Shown here: positions 45,692 through 56,472 of the stretch, piece after piece
Numbering within the stretch: the stretch's first letter is position 1
Layout of the letters: every line of letters starts with the position of its first letter
NCBI RefSeq assembly: GCF_902859935.1
Contig: NZ_CADIKI010000002.1
Coordinates: 248,001-312,000, forward strand
Length of the DNA: 64,000 nt
From: Paraburkholderia fynbosensis
Lineage (GTDB): Bacteria > Pseudomonadota > Gammaproteobacteria > Burkholderiales > Burkholderiaceae
Direction: 5' to 3'
Position numbers and translations under genes: made by a program
Notes under the pieces: generated by a model
The model's database searches: none
Told to the model about the DNA's origin: nothing
What the model saw: the letters and a program-made list of their open reading frames with translations, nothing else

Positions 45692-46918
45692 TCAGTCGCG
45701 CTGACGGCGCGCATTTTCCGCAATCCGCATACGCAGTGCATTCAGCTTGATGAAGCCGCCGGCGTCCGCCTGGTTGTATGCGCCGCCGTCGTCGTCAAAC
45801 GTGGCGATGGTCTTGTCGAACAGGGTTTCCTTCGAATCGCGCGCGACCACCGAGACGCTGCCCTTGTACAGCTTCACACGCACCCAGCCGTTGACCTTTT
45901 CCTGCGTGTGGTCGATCAGCACCTGGAGCGCGCGGCGCTCCGGGCTCCACCAGTAGCCGTTATAAATCAGCGCTGCGTAGCGGGCCATCAGGTCGTCTTT
46001 CAGGTGAGCGACTTCACGGTCGAGCGTGATCGACTCGATGCCGCGGTGCGCTTTCAGCATGATCGTGCCGCCCGGCGTTTCATAGCAGCCGCGCGACTTC
46101 ATGCCGACGTAACGGTTTTCCACCAGATCCAGACGGCCGATGCCGTGCTTGCCGCCCAGGCGGTTCAGTTCGGTCAGCATTTCCGCGGCCGACAGACGCT
46201 TGCCGTTGATCGCGACCGGGTCGCCGTGCTCGTACTCGATGTCGAGGTATTCGGCCTGGTCCGGCGCCTGTTCCGGCGACACGGTCCAGCGCCACATATC
46301 GGCTTCGGCTTCCGCCTTCGGGTCTTCCAGGTGACGGCCTTCGAACGAGATGTGCAGCAGGTTCGCATCCATCGAATACGGCGCGCCGCCTTGCTTGTGC
46401 TTCATTTCGATCGGAATGCCGGCTTTTTCCGCGTACGCGAGCAGCTTTTCGCGCGACAGCAGGTCCCATTCACGCCACGGTGCGATGACCTTGATGCCCG
46501 GTTCCAGCGCGTAGTAACCGAGTTCGAAGCGAACCTGGTCGTTACCCTTGCCGGTGGCGCCGTGCGACACCGCTTGCGCGCCGGTGGCGCGGGCGATTTC
46601 GATCTGACGCTTGGCGATCAGCGGACGCGCGATCGACGTGCCCAGCAGGTACTCGCCTTCATAGATCGTGTTGGCACGGAACATCGGGAACACGAAGTCG
46701 CGCACGAATTCTTCGCGCAGGTCTTCGATGAAAATGTTTTCCTGCTTGATGCCGAGCTGCAGGGCCTTCTTGCGCGCCGGCTCCAGCTCTTCGCCCTGGC
46801 CGATGTCGGCCGTGAACGTGACGACTTCGGCGTCGTAATTGTCCTGCAACCACTTCAGGATGACGGAGGTGTCGAGGCCGCCCGAATAGGCGAGCACGAC
46901 TTTCTTGATATCGCTCAT
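45692..46918 (-). CDS. argG: Argininosuccinate synthase
   Basis: This enzyme joins citrulline and aspartate in arginine synthesis. It has 408 residues. The PP-loop [15 protein letters not shown] is at the N-terminus; [34 protein letters not shown] and [11 protein letters not shown] follow. The start is the ATG at 46918. It lies 255 bp downstream of argF on the same strand, so citrulline formed by ArgF is used by the next gene product. Confidence 0.96.
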   Translation of the reverse strand: MSDIKKVVLAYSGGLDTSVILKWLQDNYDAEVVTFTADIGQGEELEPARKKALQLGIKQENIFIEDLREEFVRDFVFPMFRANTIYEGEYLLGTSIARPLIAKRQIEIARATGAQAVSHGATGKGNDQVRFELGYYALEPGIKVIAPWREWDLLSREKLLAYAEKAGIPIEMKHKQGGAPYSMDANLLHISFEGRHLEDPKAEAEADMWRWTVSPEQAPDQAEYLDIEYEHGDPVAINGKRLSAAEMLTELNRLGGKHGIGRLDLVENRYVGMKSRGCYETPGGTIMLKAHRGIESITLDREVAHLKDDLMARYAALIYNGYWWSPERRALQVLIDHTQEKVNGWVRVKLYKGSVSVVARDSKETLFDKTIATFDDDGGAYNQADAGGFIKLNALRMRIAENARRQRD

Positions 46919-47173
46919 GGTGAACTCGTAGCTGGAAAAAGCGGGAAAACAAGGCGCGCCGGCGGTTCCGGAGCGCGGAAAACCACTATTTTGACACTAA
47001 ACCGCCGGGCGCCCGCGTTTTTGGAGCAGTGCGGTGATGCAGCCGGGTCCAGTTGCAACCGTGGACGCCGGCCCGATGCGCGGCGCGGACGTGGACGCGT
47101 TCCCTGGTAGTCAAGGCCCGTCGCGCTTCACGCAGATTTCACGCGGGTACTGCAGGGAGTGAAAAAAGCTCGC

Positions 47174-48103
47174 TCAGTGATTCAGCTTGCCGAGCAGCAG
47201 ATATTCCAGCAACGCCTTTTGCACGTGCAGGCGATTTTCCGCCTCGTCCCACACCACACTTTGCGGGCCGTCGATCACTTCCGCGCTGACTTCCTCGCCG
47301 CGGTGGGCGGGCAGGCAGTGCATGAAGAGCGCGTCCGGGTTGGCGCGCGCCATCATTTCGGCGTCGACGCACCAGTCTGCGAAGGCTTTCTTGCGCGCTT
47401 CGTTTTCGGCTTCGAAGCCCATGCTGGTCCAGACATCGGTGGTGACGAGATCGGCGCCCGCGCAGGCTTCGTTCGGGTCGTCGAATTCTTCGTAGAACGG
47501 CGCGCTTTCGGCGGCGACCATCGCGCGGTCGAGCTTGTAGCCCGGCGGCGTGGATAGCCGCAGCCTGAAGCCGAGAATCTGCGCGGCTTCGATCCACGTG
47601 TACAGCATATTGTTGGCGTCGCCGACCCACGCAACCGTCTTGCCGCGAATCGGGCCGCGATGCTCGAAGTACGTGAAGATGTCGGCCAGCACCTGGCAGG
47701 GGTGATATTCGTTGGTCAAGCCGTTGATCACCGGCACTCGGGAATTTTCCGCAAAGCGCTGGATGATGTCCTGGCCGAAGGTGCGGATCATGATGATGTC
47801 GACCATGCGCGAAATCACCTGCGCAGCGTCTTCGATCGGCTCGCCGCGGCCGAGCTGCGTGTCGCGCGTGCTCATGAAGACGGCGTGACCGCCCAGCTGG
47901 AAGATGCCGGCTTCGAACGACAGGCGGGTGCGTGTCGAATTCTTTTCGAAGATCATGGCCAGCGTGCGATCGTGCAGCGGGTGGTAGGTCTCGTAGTTCT
48001 TGAATTTGCGCTTCAGAATGCGCGCGCGTTCCAGCACGTACTCGTAGTCTTCCAGCGAGAAATCCTTGAACTGCAGGTAGTGGCGAATTTTCTTGGCGGT
48101 CAT
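47174..48103 (-). CDS. argF: Ornithine carbamoyltransferase
   Basis: This enzyme converts ornithine and carbamoyl phosphate to citrulline. It has 309 residues. The carbamoyl-phosphate loop is EKNSTRTRLSFE and the ornithine-side motifs are EYHPCQVLADIFT and MHCLPAHRGEEV. The ATG at 48103 is preceded by 438 bp shared with the divergent DUF3579 gene. A longer minus-strand frame through the gap is not supported. Confidence 0.96.
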   Translation of the reverse strand: MTAKKIRHYLQFKDFSLEDYEYVLERARILKRKFKNYETYHPLHDRTLAMIFEKNSTRTRLSFEAGIFQLGGHAVFMSTRDTQLGRGEPIEDAAQVISRMVDIIMIRTFGQDIIQRFAENSRVPVINGLTNEYHPCQVLADIFTYFEHRGPIRGKTVAWVGDANNMLYTWIEAAQILGFRLRLSTPPGYKLDRAMVAAESAPFYEEFDDPNEACAGADLVTTDVWTSMGFEAENEARKKAFADWCVDAEMMARANPDALFMHCLPAHRGEEVSAEVIDGPQSVVWDEAENRLHVQKALLEYLLLGKLNH

Positions 48104-48292
48104 GAAACAAATACGGCGGACTCACCCGGCAGGATTGCCGGACGGCGCCGCCGTCGTTTGTGGTAACCCAATGCAGCATAAAGGATTTCGCCCCGTTTGA
48201 CGAGTCGGCCAAAGGGCCAAGAAAGCTGTCCGAAAGCGTCGCACCGCTGTCGGACGAGGCTTGTGTGCGCTGCGGAAAAAGGTCCGCTGCGC

Positions 48293-48298
48293 TATAAT
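48293..48298 (+). promoter_or_regulatory. -10 box of the DUF3579 gene promoter
   Basis: A perfect TATAAT with an upstream TGCGC lies in the 438-bp gap between argF and the DUF3579 gene. No clear -35 is seen. The 243-bp leader to the start codon holds GC-rich stem-forming sequence but nothing I can name. Confidence 0.45.
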
Positions 48299-48541
48299 CT
48301 GGCGGTTCTCCCAAAGCCCGGCAGGTCGGAATCCGGCCTGCGGGACACGGCTCGCGCGGTTCGGAAAGCCTGCTCGCGGTGCGCCGTCATGACAAGCGAC
48401 GAGGCTGCCCAGCCGGCCCGTGGCGTTTTCTGGTGGCGCGGCTCGCCATCGCGGCGTACAGCCGCGATGCAGGCATTTGAAGCCGGCGCGTGCCGTCGGC
48501 TTTGCCGTCATCACGCTGGGCAGTTACACAGGTATTCCTAC

Positions 48542-48889
48542 ATGGCCGAAGCAGCTCCAACCGAATTTTTCATTCAGGGCATTACGTCGACCGGAAAGCG
48601 ATTCCGGCCGAGCGACTGGTCGGAGCGGCTCGCCGGTGTGATGGCATGTTTTGGGCCGGGAGCGAAGAAGGGGCCGAACGCCTATATGCAGTACTCGCTG
48701 TACGTGCGGCCAACCATGATCGGCGATCTCAAATGCGTGATTCTCGATTCGCGCCTGCGCGACATCGAACCAATGGCCTTCGATTTCGTGCTCAACTTCG
48801 CAAAAGACAACGACCTCGTCGTGACCGAGGCGTGTGAGTTGCAACTCGAGCACGCTGCCGTGCCGCAAGCCAAAAGGCACGTGATATAA
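48542..48889 (+). CDS. DUF3579 domain protein
   Basis: This 115-residue protein is a conserved betaproteobacterial small protein of unknown function. The family segments FFIQGITSTGKRFRPSDWSE and LKCVILDSRLRDIEPMAFDFVLNF are clear. I use the ATG at 48542; the frame is open to 48197 but that part has no family character. A terminator follows after 26 bp, so it is a single-gene transcript. Confidence 0.86.
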   Translation: MAEAAPTEFFIQGITSTGKRFRPSDWSERLAGVMACFGPGAKKGPNAYMQYSLYVRPTMIGDLKCVILDSRLRDIEPMAFDFVLNFAKDNDLVVTEACELQLEHAAVPQAKRHVI

Positions 48890-48915
48890 CGCAGGCCGCG
48901 CCGGATCTGCAAAAG

Positions 48916-48946
48916 CGAAAAAACCCGCAATTAGCGGGTTTTTTTG
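48916..48946 (+). terminator. Terminator of the DUF3579 gene
   Basis: AAAAAACCCGC, loop AATTA, GCGGGTTTTTTT forms a short stem with a T-run. It starts 27 bp after the stop. Confidence 0.9.
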
Positions 48947-49032
48947 TGCGTGATGCGGGGGGCAGGGCGGTCCGTCAATTACGAGCGCGCGGCGCCGAAC
49001 TGTTGCGGCAGCGTGCGAATCGGTCTGTTCCA

Positions 49033-49063
49033 AGCAAAAAAGCCCGCCGAGGCGGGCCTTTCT
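49033..49063 (-). terminator. Terminator of rpsT
   Basis: On the minus strand AAGGCCCGCC, loop TC, GGCGGGCTT is followed by TTTT. It lies 47 bp beyond the rpsT stop. Confidence 0.85.
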
Positions 49064-49109
49064 GTGCAGCGGAAACAGGAGGTAGCCCACCGAAGCGGGC
49101 TGACCGGAA

Positions 49110-49388
49110 TTACTGTGCTGCGGACGCTTGCAGACCCTTGATGGCTGCAGCGAGACGGCTCTTATGGCGAGCAGCCTTGTTCTTGTGAACGATGTTCTTG
49201 TCGGCGATGATGTCGATGGTCTTCGACGATGCCTGGAAGATTTCCGCGGCCTTGGCCTTGTCGCCGGCGTCGATCGCCTTGCGAACAGCCTTGATAGCCG
49301 TGCGGAACTTCGAGCGCAGTGCCGAGTTGTGCGAGTTTGCCTTGGCGGCCTGGCGGGCGCGCTTGCGTGCTTGTGCGGAGTTAGCCAT
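49110..49388 (-). CDS. rpsT: 30S ribosomal protein S20
   Basis: This 92-residue basic helical protein binds 16S rRNA early in small-subunit assembly. It begins [21 protein letters not shown] and ends [14 protein letters not shown], the usual S20 pattern. The ribosome site is AAGGAACC. Its upstream region (49389-49530) carries the promoter and leader; murJ is divergent. Confidence 0.96.
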   Translation of the reverse strand: MANSAQARKRARQAAKANSHNSALRSKFRTAIKAVRKAIDAGDKAKAAEIFQASSKTIDIIADKNIVHKNKAARHKSRLAAAIKGLQASAAQ

Positions 49389-49927
49389 GACGGTTCCTTA
49401 TCCTGTTCCTGTTTCCAGTACCTGACCTTCAAGTGGTGAGGTGCTGCTTTTAGATCCGAACTCTTGGAAGCGATTGCCCAAGAGCGCAAAAAGTGTCGAA
49501 AAAATCGATCGAACTACGCGAAGGCGGGCCTGTATTTCCGGCGATTCGAGGACGTCGCCAAGCGGCTTAGAGCCGGCCTGGCCGTTGTCCCGGAGCGCGT
49601 CCGAAAACTGAGCGAGCTTCGAAACCGGCGATTATAGCAACAAAATCAGGCACGTGGCAACGGGAATGCGTGAGCGCGCCGCGTGGGCCTGTCGCGGGAA
49701 GGCTCGCATCCTTCGGCGGGGATGGGGTGGCGAAAGCGGCGCGGCCGGGGCGACGCGAGTCCGGAACGACCGTTCCGGCGCAGGTTTCGTGACGCACGGC
49801 ACGGCCCGACGCGCCGCAAAAAAATGCGCCGATCAGCCGATCGGATCGAACGTCTGCGCAGCAAATCGGTCCGAATCGCGTTCCGGCTCGTCGTCCGCAC
49901 TTGCGGCACCCGTATAATAGGCGCCCC
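49389..49927. promoter_or_regulatory. Divergent rpsT-murJ intergenic region
   Basis: This 539-bp region holds the rpsT leader on the minus side and a TATAAT (49913-49918) 9 bp before the murJ start on the plus side, so murJ may have a very short leader. Frames crossing the region on both strands look like shadows. No other structure was seen. Confidence 0.5.
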
Positions 49928-51478
49928 ATGAATCTAATCCGAGCCCTGCTGACGGTCAGCGGCTTCACGCTGCTGTCGCGCGTGACCGGACTGGCCCGCG
50001 AAACGCTGATCGCTCGCGCGTTCGGCGCCAGTCAATACACTGACGCGTTCTACGTCGCCTTCCGTATCCCCAACCTGCTGCGCCGCATTTCCGCCGAAGG
50101 CGCGTTCTCGCAGGCCTTCGTGCCGATTCTCGCCGAGTTCAAGAACCAGCAGGGCCACGACGCCACCAAAGCGCTCGTCGACGCCACCTCGACCGTGCTC
50201 GCATGGGCGCTGGCGGTGCTGTCGCTGATCGGCGTGGCGGGCGCGTCGGGAGTGGTGTACGTCGTCGCTTCGGGCCTCGCGCACGAGGGCGAGGCGTACG
50301 CGCTCGCGGTCACGATGACGCGCATCATGTTCCCGTACATCATTTTCATCTCGCTGACCTCGCTGGCGTCGAGCGTACTGAATACGTACAAGAACTTCTC
50401 GCTGCCCGCATTCGCGCCGGTATTGCTGAACGTGGCCTTCATCGTCGCGGCGGTGTTCGTCGCGCCGCGTCTGCAAACACCGGTCTATGCGCTCGCGTGG
50501 GCGGTGATCGCCGGCGGCATCCTGCAGTTCATCGTACAACTGCCGGGGCTGAAAAAGATCGACATGGTGCCGCGCATCAGCCTCAATCCGTTGCGCGCGC
50601 TCGCGCATCGCGGCGTGAAGCGGGTGCTGTCGAAGATGGTGCCGGCGATGTTCGCCGTGTCGGTCGCGCAGATCAGCCTCATCATCAACACGAATATCGC
50701 GTCGCGCATTGGGCCGGGGGCGGTGTCGTGGATCAACTACGCCGATCGGCTGATGGAATTTCCGACCGCGCTGCTCGGCGTCGCGCTGGGCACGATCCTG
50801 CTGCCGAGCCTCTCGAAGGCGCACGTCGATGCCGACGCCCGCGAATATTCGTCACTGCTCGACTGGGGTTTGCGCGTTACATTCCTGCTGGCCGCGCCGA
50901 GCGCGGTCGCGCTGTTCTTCTTCGCGCAGCCGCTGACCGCGGTCCTGTTCAACTACGGCAAGTTCGACGGCCACTCGGTCGTGATGGTGAGCCGCGCGCT
51001 GGCCGCCTATGGCGTCGGCCTGATCGGTCTGATCCTGATCAAGATTCTCGCGCCCGGCTTCTACGCGAAGCAGGACATCAAGACGCCGGTCAAGATTGGC
51101 GTCGGCGTGCTGATCGCCACGCAGTTGAGCAACTACGTATTCGTGCCGCTTTTCTCGCATGCAGGCCTTACGCTGAGCGTCGGGCTCGGCGCTTGCGTCA
51201 ATGCATTGCTACTGTTTGTCGGTCTGCGCAAGCGCGGCATTTATATGCCCTCAGGTGGCTGGCTCAAATTTTTCGTACAGTTGTTCGGCGCCTGTCTGGT
51301 GCTGGCCGGCACGATGCGCTGGCTGGCGATCAACTTCGACTGGATCGCCATGCATGACCGGCCGGTCGACCGGATGGTGCTGTTGGGCGCGTGCCTCGTG
51401 CTGTTCGCCGCGCTATATTTCGGTATGCTTTGGCTGATGGGCTTCAAGTACGCGTATTTCAAAAGGCGAGTGAAGTGA
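49928..51478 (+). CDS. murJ: Lipid II flippase MurJ
   Basis: This 516-residue polytopic MOP-superfamily protein moves lipid II across the inner membrane for peptidoglycan synthesis. About 14 membrane segments are visible. Family signatures are LLSRVTGLARETLIARAFGAS, YTDAFYVAFRIPNLLRRISAEGAF (noted as two adjoining blocks) and GALLG-type TM2 glycines. The ATG at 49928 is used. The next gene starts within 6 bp of its stop. Confidence 0.93.
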   Translation: MNLIRALLTVSGFTLLSRVTGLARETLIARAFGASQYTDAFYVAFRIPNLLRRISAEGAFSQAFVPILAEFKNQQGHDATKALVDATSTVLAWALAVLSLIGVAGASGVVYVVASGLAHEGEAYALAVTMTRIMFPYIIFISLTSLASSVLNTYKNFSLPAFAPVLLNVAFIVAAVFVAPRLQTPVYALAWAVIAGGILQFIVQLPGLKKIDMVPRISLNPLRALAHRGVKRVLSKMVPAMFAVSVAQISLIINTNIASRIGPGAVSWINYADRLMEFPTALLGVALGTILLPSLSKAHVDADAREYSSLLDWGLRVTFLLAAPSAVALFFFAQPLTAVLFNYGKFDGHSVVMVSRALAAYGVGLIGLILIKILAPGFYAKQDIKTPVKIGVGVLIATQLSNYVFVPLFSHAGLTLSVGLGACVNALLLFVGLRKRGIYMPSGGWLKFFVQLFGACLVLAGTMRWLAINFDWIAMHDRPVDRMVLLGACLVLFAALYFGMLWLMGFKYAYFKRRVK

Positions 51479-51483
51479 TCACG

Positions 51484-52326
51484 ATGACGCGGGTTCTCGA
51501 CTATTTCAGCACGCTCGTCGCCGAAGACGACAGTCTCCCACTGACCGAGGCGGCGCTCTCCCTCGCGCAGGACGCCTACCCCGATCTCGATCTGCAAGCC
51601 ACGCTCGCCGAGATCGACGAACTGGTGGTGCGCCTGCAGCGCCGCATGCCGGCCGACGCCGACATCAAACAAAAGCTCGGCATTCTGAACCGGTTCTTCT
51701 TCCGCGAGCTCGGCTTTGCCGCCAACCTCAACGACTATTACGATCCCGACAACAGCTATCTGAACGCGGTGCTCAAGCGCCGCCGCGGCATTCCGATTTC
51801 GCTTGCGGTGCTGTATCTGGAGATGGCCGAGCAGATCGGCATCCCGGCGCGCGGCGTGTCCTTTCCGGGGCACTTCCTGCTGCGCGTGACGACGCCCGAT
51901 GGCGAAGAGATGCTCGATCCGACCACCGGCCAGTCGCTGACCGAAACGCAGATGGTCGAGATGCTCGAGCCGTATGTGGCGTCGGCGGGCGAGTCGGTGA
52001 GCCGGGCGCTGCGCATGCTGCTGCAGCCGGCGACGCGCCGCGAGATCATCGCGCGGATGCTGCGCAATCTGAAGTCCACCTACCTTCAAACCGAGCGCTG
52101 GCAGCGCCTGCTGGCGGTGCAGCAGCGTCTCGTGATCCTGCTGCCGGACAACATCGAAGAGGTGCGCGATCGCGGCTTCGCATACGCGCGGCTCGATTAC
52201 CTGCGCCCCGCGCTCGAAGACCTCGAAAGCTATCTGGGCGACCGGCCGGATGCCGAGGACGCGACGGTGGTCGAGTCCCAGTTGCATGAGTTACGCCAAC
52301 GTACCCAGCACGACGATCGCGAATAG
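51484..52326 (+). CDS. SirB1/YchA-family transglutaminase-like TPR protein
   Basis: This 280-residue protein has the SirB1 N-terminal transglutaminase-like core and a C-terminal TPR-like end. Signatures are LNRFFFRELGF, YDPDNSYLNAVLKRRRGIPISL, YLEMAEQIGIPARGVSFPGHFLL and DLESYLGDRPDAEDA. The catalytic Cys of true transglutaminases is not seen in these motifs. A GTG at 51475, overlapping the murJ stop, is an alternative start. It is probably cotranscribed with murJ. The function of the family is not settled. Confidence 0.84.
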   Translation: MTRVLDYFSTLVAEDDSLPLTEAALSLAQDAYPDLDLQATLAEIDELVVRLQRRMPADADIKQKLGILNRFFFRELGFAANLNDYYDPDNSYLNAVLKRRRGIPISLAVLYLEMAEQIGIPARGVSFPGHFLLRVTTPDGEEMLDPTTGQSLTETQMVEMLEPYVASAGESVSRALRMLLQPATRREIIARMLRNLKSTYLQTERWQRLLAVQQRLVILLPDNIEEVRDRGFAYARLDYLRPALEDLESYLGDRPDAEDATVVESQLHELRQRTQHDDRE

Positions 52327-52362
52327 CGCCCGGTGCTTTCCCGCACGCCGCTTTAAAACAGA

Positions 52363-52398
52363 GCGCCCGCACATGATTCATGTGCAGGCGTTTTTTTT
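52363..52398 (+). terminator. Terminator after the SirB1-family gene
   Basis: GCGCCCGCACATG, loop ATT, and CATGTGCAGGCG are followed by eight or more Ts. A strong intrinsic terminator. Confidence 0.9.
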
Positions 52399-52434
52399 CG
52401 GGCATGCCGCATCAGGCGGCAGGTGGGCGCATCG

Positions 52435-53193
52435 TTACTTCGGCTGCATGCGGATGGCGCCGTCCAGACGAATCACTTCGCCGTTGAGCATCGGATTGTC
52501 GAAGATCTGTTTGGCCAGCATCGCGTATTCGGCCGGCTTGCCGAGGCGCGGCGGGAACGGGACCATCGCGCCGAGCGCGTCCTGCACTTCCTGCGGCATG
52601 CCAAGCAGCATTGGCGTTTCGAAGATGCCCGGTGCGATCGTCATCACGCGGATCGCGTTGCGCGACAGGTCGCGTGCGATCGGCAACGTCATGCCGACCA
52701 CGCCGCCTTTCGACGCCGCATAGGCCGCCTGGCCGATCTGGCCATCGTACGCGGCCACGGATGCCGTGTTGATGATAACGCCGCGTTCGCCACTCGCATT
52801 CGGCTCGTTCTTCGACATTGCCGCGGCGGCGAGCCGGATCATGTTGAAGGTGCCGATCAGATTGATCGAGATGGTGCGCGCGAACGAGTCGAGCGGATGC
52901 GGGCCGTCCTTGCCGACCGTTTTGACGGCCGGTGCTACGCCCGCGCAGTTGACGAGACCGCGCAGCGTGCCGAGCTTCGTCGCGGCTTCGACGGCCTGGA
53001 TCGCGTCGTCTTCGCGGCTCACGTCGCATTTGACGAACACGCCGCCGAGTTCCTTGGCGAGCGCCTCGCCGGCATCCTGATTCAGGTCGGCGAGCACCAC
53101 CTTCCCGCCGTTCTCGACGAGCAGGCGCGCGGTGGCGGCGCCCAGACCCGATGCACCGCCGGTGATCAGGAACGCATTGTCACGAATCTCCAT
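52435..53193 (-). CDS. SDR-family 3-hydroxyacyl-CoA dehydrogenase-like protein
   Basis: This 252-residue classical SDR resembles 17-beta-HSD10/type II 3-hydroxyacyl-CoA dehydrogenases. It has TGGASGLG near residues 11-18, [44 protein letters not shown] (listed as a landmark; catalytic Ser, Tyr and Lys present) and an ending [15 protein letters not shown]. It probably acts in beta-oxidation of branched acyl chains. The ATG at 53193 is preceded by AAAGGAG. Confidence 0.88.
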   Translation of the reverse strand: MEIRDNAFLITGGASGLGAATARLLVENGGKVVLADLNQDAGEALAKELGGVFVKCDVSREDDAIQAVEAATKLGTLRGLVNCAGVAPAVKTVGKDGPHPLDSFARTISINLIGTFNMIRLAAAAMSKNEPNASGERGVIINTASVAAYDGQIGQAAYAASKGGVVGMTLPIARDLSRNAIRVMTIAPGIFETPMLLGMPQEVQDALGAMVPFPPRLGKPAEYAMLAKQIFDNPMLNGEVIRLDGAIRMQPK

Positions 53194-53385
53194 GTCTACT
53201 CCTTTGCTACGGTTGTTCAGTCGTCTCTCGATCGAATATTTTTTCGATGATCGATTGTAGCGGCTATGGTGCAATGCGGAAAGCGCGGCGCAAGCAGGCA
53301 AACCGCTACGGATGTCTAACTAATCTGGATGGGTGTGATCAGCAGGGAATGGAAGGCGAGGCCCGCCTGAGCCGTCGGCCCAATT

Positions 53386-53413
53386 AAAAACCCGCCGGCA
53401 GGGGCGGGTTTTT
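53386..53413. terminator. Bidirectional terminator-like stem downstream of adk
   Basis: AAAAACCCGCC, loop GGCAGG, GGCGGGTTTTT. It lies 30 bp beyond the adk stop on the minus strand and has T-runs on both strands. Confidence 0.88.
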
Positions 53414-53442
53414 CGTCAAAACAGAAGCGATCGGCAGCGAGC

Positions 53443-54123
<681 letters not shown>

Positions 54124-54331
54124 CTATGTGAATTCTTCGATGCCGCTGCAGCCATCCCACGATTCGTCGAGGGACCCGCATCGGCTACCGTGGCAGGTCT
54201 CGCGCTGCACGTCGAAACACGACGGCGCTGCAAGAGGGCAACGGTGCGACCGGGCAAACCCTGAGTTTCGCTGCTTTCGCTGGGGATGGGAGGCGCGTTT
54301 AAGCGTCCGATTATGCCATGGGTTTTTGTGC

Positions 54332-55132
54332 TCAAGACCCGAATAAAGCCTGTACGCGCGCGAGGTCCGCGGGTGTATCGACGCCGGGCAGCGGCGCGTC
54401 CGGCGTGACGAGCACCGCGATGCGCTCGCCATGCCACATCGCGCGAAGCTGTTCGAGCGCTTCAACCTGTTCGATTGGCGAGATCGCAAGACTCGGGTAC
54501 GTGCGCAGGAACTGCGCGCGATATGCATACAGCCCGATATGCCGGTGAACCACCGCGGGCGCAGGCGGGACGGGCATCGATGCGATCTTCGGCCAGTGCG
54601 GCTGATAGGCGTCGCGAGCCCACGGAATCGGCGCGCGCGAGAAGTACAGCGCGACGCCGTGCGCGTCGAGCACGACCTTGACGACGTTCGGATTGAAGAT
54701 TTCAGCGGGGTCGGTGATCGGATGCGCGGCGGTGGCGATCGCACAACCGCTGTTCGCCGCGAGGTGCGACGCGACGCCGCACACCAACGCCGGGTCGATC
54801 AGCGGTTCATCGCCTTGCACGTTGACGACGATTGTGTCGTCGCTCCAGCCGAAGTGCGTCGCGACTTCCGCGAGACGGTCGGTGCCCGACGGATGGTCGG
54901 CGCGCGTCAGCACGGCTTCGAAGCCGTGATCACGTGCCGCGTCGAGCACCGCTTGCGCGTCGGACGCGACCAGCACCTGCTGCGCGCCCGACTCGCGCGC
55001 GCGTTCGGCGACCCGCACCACCATCGGCTTGCCGCCGACATCGGCGAGTGGCTTGTTGGGCAGACGCGTCGAAGCGAGCCGGGCCGGTACGACGGCAATG
55101 AACGGGGCAGTGGCGGTGTGGGCTTGGGTCAT
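54332..55132 (-). CDS. kdsB: 3-deoxy-manno-octulosonate cytidylyltransferase
   Basis: This enzyme activates KDO as CMP-KDO for lipopolysaccharide core synthesis. It has 266 residues. Signatures are [25 protein letters not shown] (start block), VATSDAQ-like [26 protein letters not shown] and the end block [18 protein letters not shown]. It lies downstream of lpxK and a Trm112-like gene, as usual in this family of bacteria. Confidence 0.95.
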   Translation of the reverse strand: MTQAHTATAPFIAVVPARLASTRLPNKPLADVGGKPMVVRVAERARESGAQQVLVASDAQAVLDAARDHGFEAVLTRADHPSGTDRLAEVATHFGWSDDTIVVNVQGDEPLIDPALVCGVASHLAANSGCAIATAAHPITDPAEIFNPNVVKVVLDAHGVALYFSRAPIPWARDAYQPHWPKIASMPVPPAPAVVHRHIGLYAYRAQFLRTYPSLAISPIEQVEALEQLRAMWHGERIAVLVTPDAPLPGVDTPADLARVQALFGS

Positions 55133-55271
55133 CGGGAAGGCGAGCAGCGATCAAGCGGGAGGAAGCGCCCGCGCAGGCAGCGCGTGCGCAAACGGGAAAG
55201 ACGGTCGCCGGCGCGCAGCAACGGCGCGGGGAGTGCCGACGCGTGGCCGCCCCGTGCGGGCAAACCTGACC

Positions 55272-55475
55272 TCAGGCGACCGAGCCCGGATTCAGATCGA
55301 CCGGCGTGCCTTCCACGGTCTGCCTGGCTTCGTCGACGAGCATCACGGGAATGCCGTCGCGGATCGGGTACGCGAGCTTGTCCGCGTTGCAGATCAGCTC
55401 CTGCGCGCCACGGTCGTAGCTGAGCGGGCCCTTGCAGATCGGGCAGACGAGAATTTCAAGCAGGCGAGCGTCCAC
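55272..55475 (-). CDS. Trm112/YcaR-family small zinc-finger protein
   Basis: This 67-residue protein is of the Trm112-like (DUF343) family. It has CPICKGPL near residues 10-17 and a second half [24 protein letters not shown]. Only part of the zinc ligand set is visible (CPIC plus the single Cys of LICN). The start is GTG at 55475, with GGAGA 5-9 bp upstream; it overlaps the lpxK end by 20 bp, so it is translationally coupled. It fits between lpxK and kdsB as in many proteobacteria. Confidence 0.86.
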   Translation of the reverse strand: MDARLLEILVCPICKGPLSYDRGAQELICNADKLAYPIRDGIPVMLVDEARQTVEGTPVDLNPGSVA

Positions 55476-56472
55476 GAACTTTCTCCACAACTAATGCAAT
55501 GAGGCGATGATCGAGCGCGGCTTCGACCGGGACAACCCAGATGCGCGCATCGTGCCAGGACCCTAATTTTACCGCATCCTTTTCGGTTATCAGGATCGCA
55601 TCGGCGTCGACGTCCGTAAAAGGATTGCGCTCGAACGCGTAGTGATCGGGCAGCGCGCGCGTGGCGGGCGCGAGACCGGCGGCGCGCAGCGTCGCGAAAA
55701 AACGCTCCGGCGCGCCGATGCCGGCTGCAGCCAGCACGCGCTCGCCGCTGAATTGCGCGAGCGGACGGCGAAGTGCGGGGTTCTCCAGATGCCACGCGTC
55801 GGCGGGGGCGAGTTGCAGCGCGAACGTGTTCGGCCAAGGTGGAAGTGCGCGCGCGTAGGGGTCGTTGACGAGCGTTGCATCGCGGCGGCGCGACAACGGC
55901 TCGCGCAGCGGGCCGGCCGGCAGCAGAAAGCCGTTGCCACCGAGCCGGTGATCGAATACGACCAGTTCGGCGTCGCGTGCGAGGCGGTAATGTTGGAGGC
56001 CGTCGTCGCTCACGATCACGTCGACGTCGCGATGTGCGGCGCACAACGCTTGCGCGGCGGCCACCCGGTCCGGACAGACCCACACCGGCGCGCCGGTGCG
56101 ACGCGCGATCAGCAACGGCTCGTCGCCGCCGACCGCTGCCGCCGATGCGGGCGTGATCGGCGTCGGCGTCCGGACGCGTGCACCGTACCCGCGCGACACC
56201 ACGCCGGGATTGAAGCCCGCGGCGCGTAAGGCTTCAACCAGCGCGATCACGGTCGGCGTCTTGCCGGTACCGCCGACGGTCACGTTGCCGACCACCACCA
56301 CCGGCACGCCGACGCGCACGGATTTCAACCAGCCCAGCGAGAAGGCGGCGCGCCGTGCACCGGCAATCGCGCCGAACAGGCACGCGAGCGGCGTCAGCGC
56401 CCACGCGAAAGGGCCGCGCTGTTGCCACTCGCGGGCGAAACGGGCTTCGAGACGATCGCCGAGTTCGCTCAT
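55456..56472 (-). CDS. lpxK: Tetraacyldisaccharide 4'-kinase
   Basis: This membrane-associated P-loop kinase phosphorylates the lipid A precursor to lipid IVA. It has 338 residues from the ATG at 56472. Walker A is [43 protein letters not shown], and [15 protein letters not shown] [15 protein letters not shown] are family marks. The frame extends 67 residues upstream over sequence that lacks similarity. It heads the lpxK, Trm112-like, kdsB, adk block. Confidence 0.93.
   Translation of the reverse strand: MSELGDRLEARFAREWQQRGPFAWALTPLACLFGAIAGARRAAFSLGWLKSVRVGVPVVVVGNVTVGGTGKTPTVIALVEALRAAGFNPGVVSRGYGARVRTPTPITPASAAAVGGDEPLLIARRTGAPVWVCPDRVAAAQALCAAHRDVDVIVSDDGLQHYRLARDAELVVFDHRLGGNGFLLPAGPLREPLSRRRDATLVNDPYARALPPWPNTFALQLAPADAWHLENPALRRPLAQFSGERVLAAAGIGAPERFFATLRAAGLAPATRALPDHYAFERNPFTDVDADAILITEKDAVKLGSWHDARIWVVPVEAALDHRLIALVVEKVRGRSPA

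Noticed and set aside
48197..48541. N-terminal extension of the DUF3579 protein
   Set aside because: The extension is Arg/Pro/Cys-rich, contains the promoter and lacks family similarity.
49567..49968. Minus-strand frame of 133 codons over the murJ start
   Set aside because: It overlaps the murJ start and promoter, has Arg/Cys/Pro shadow composition and no ribosome site.
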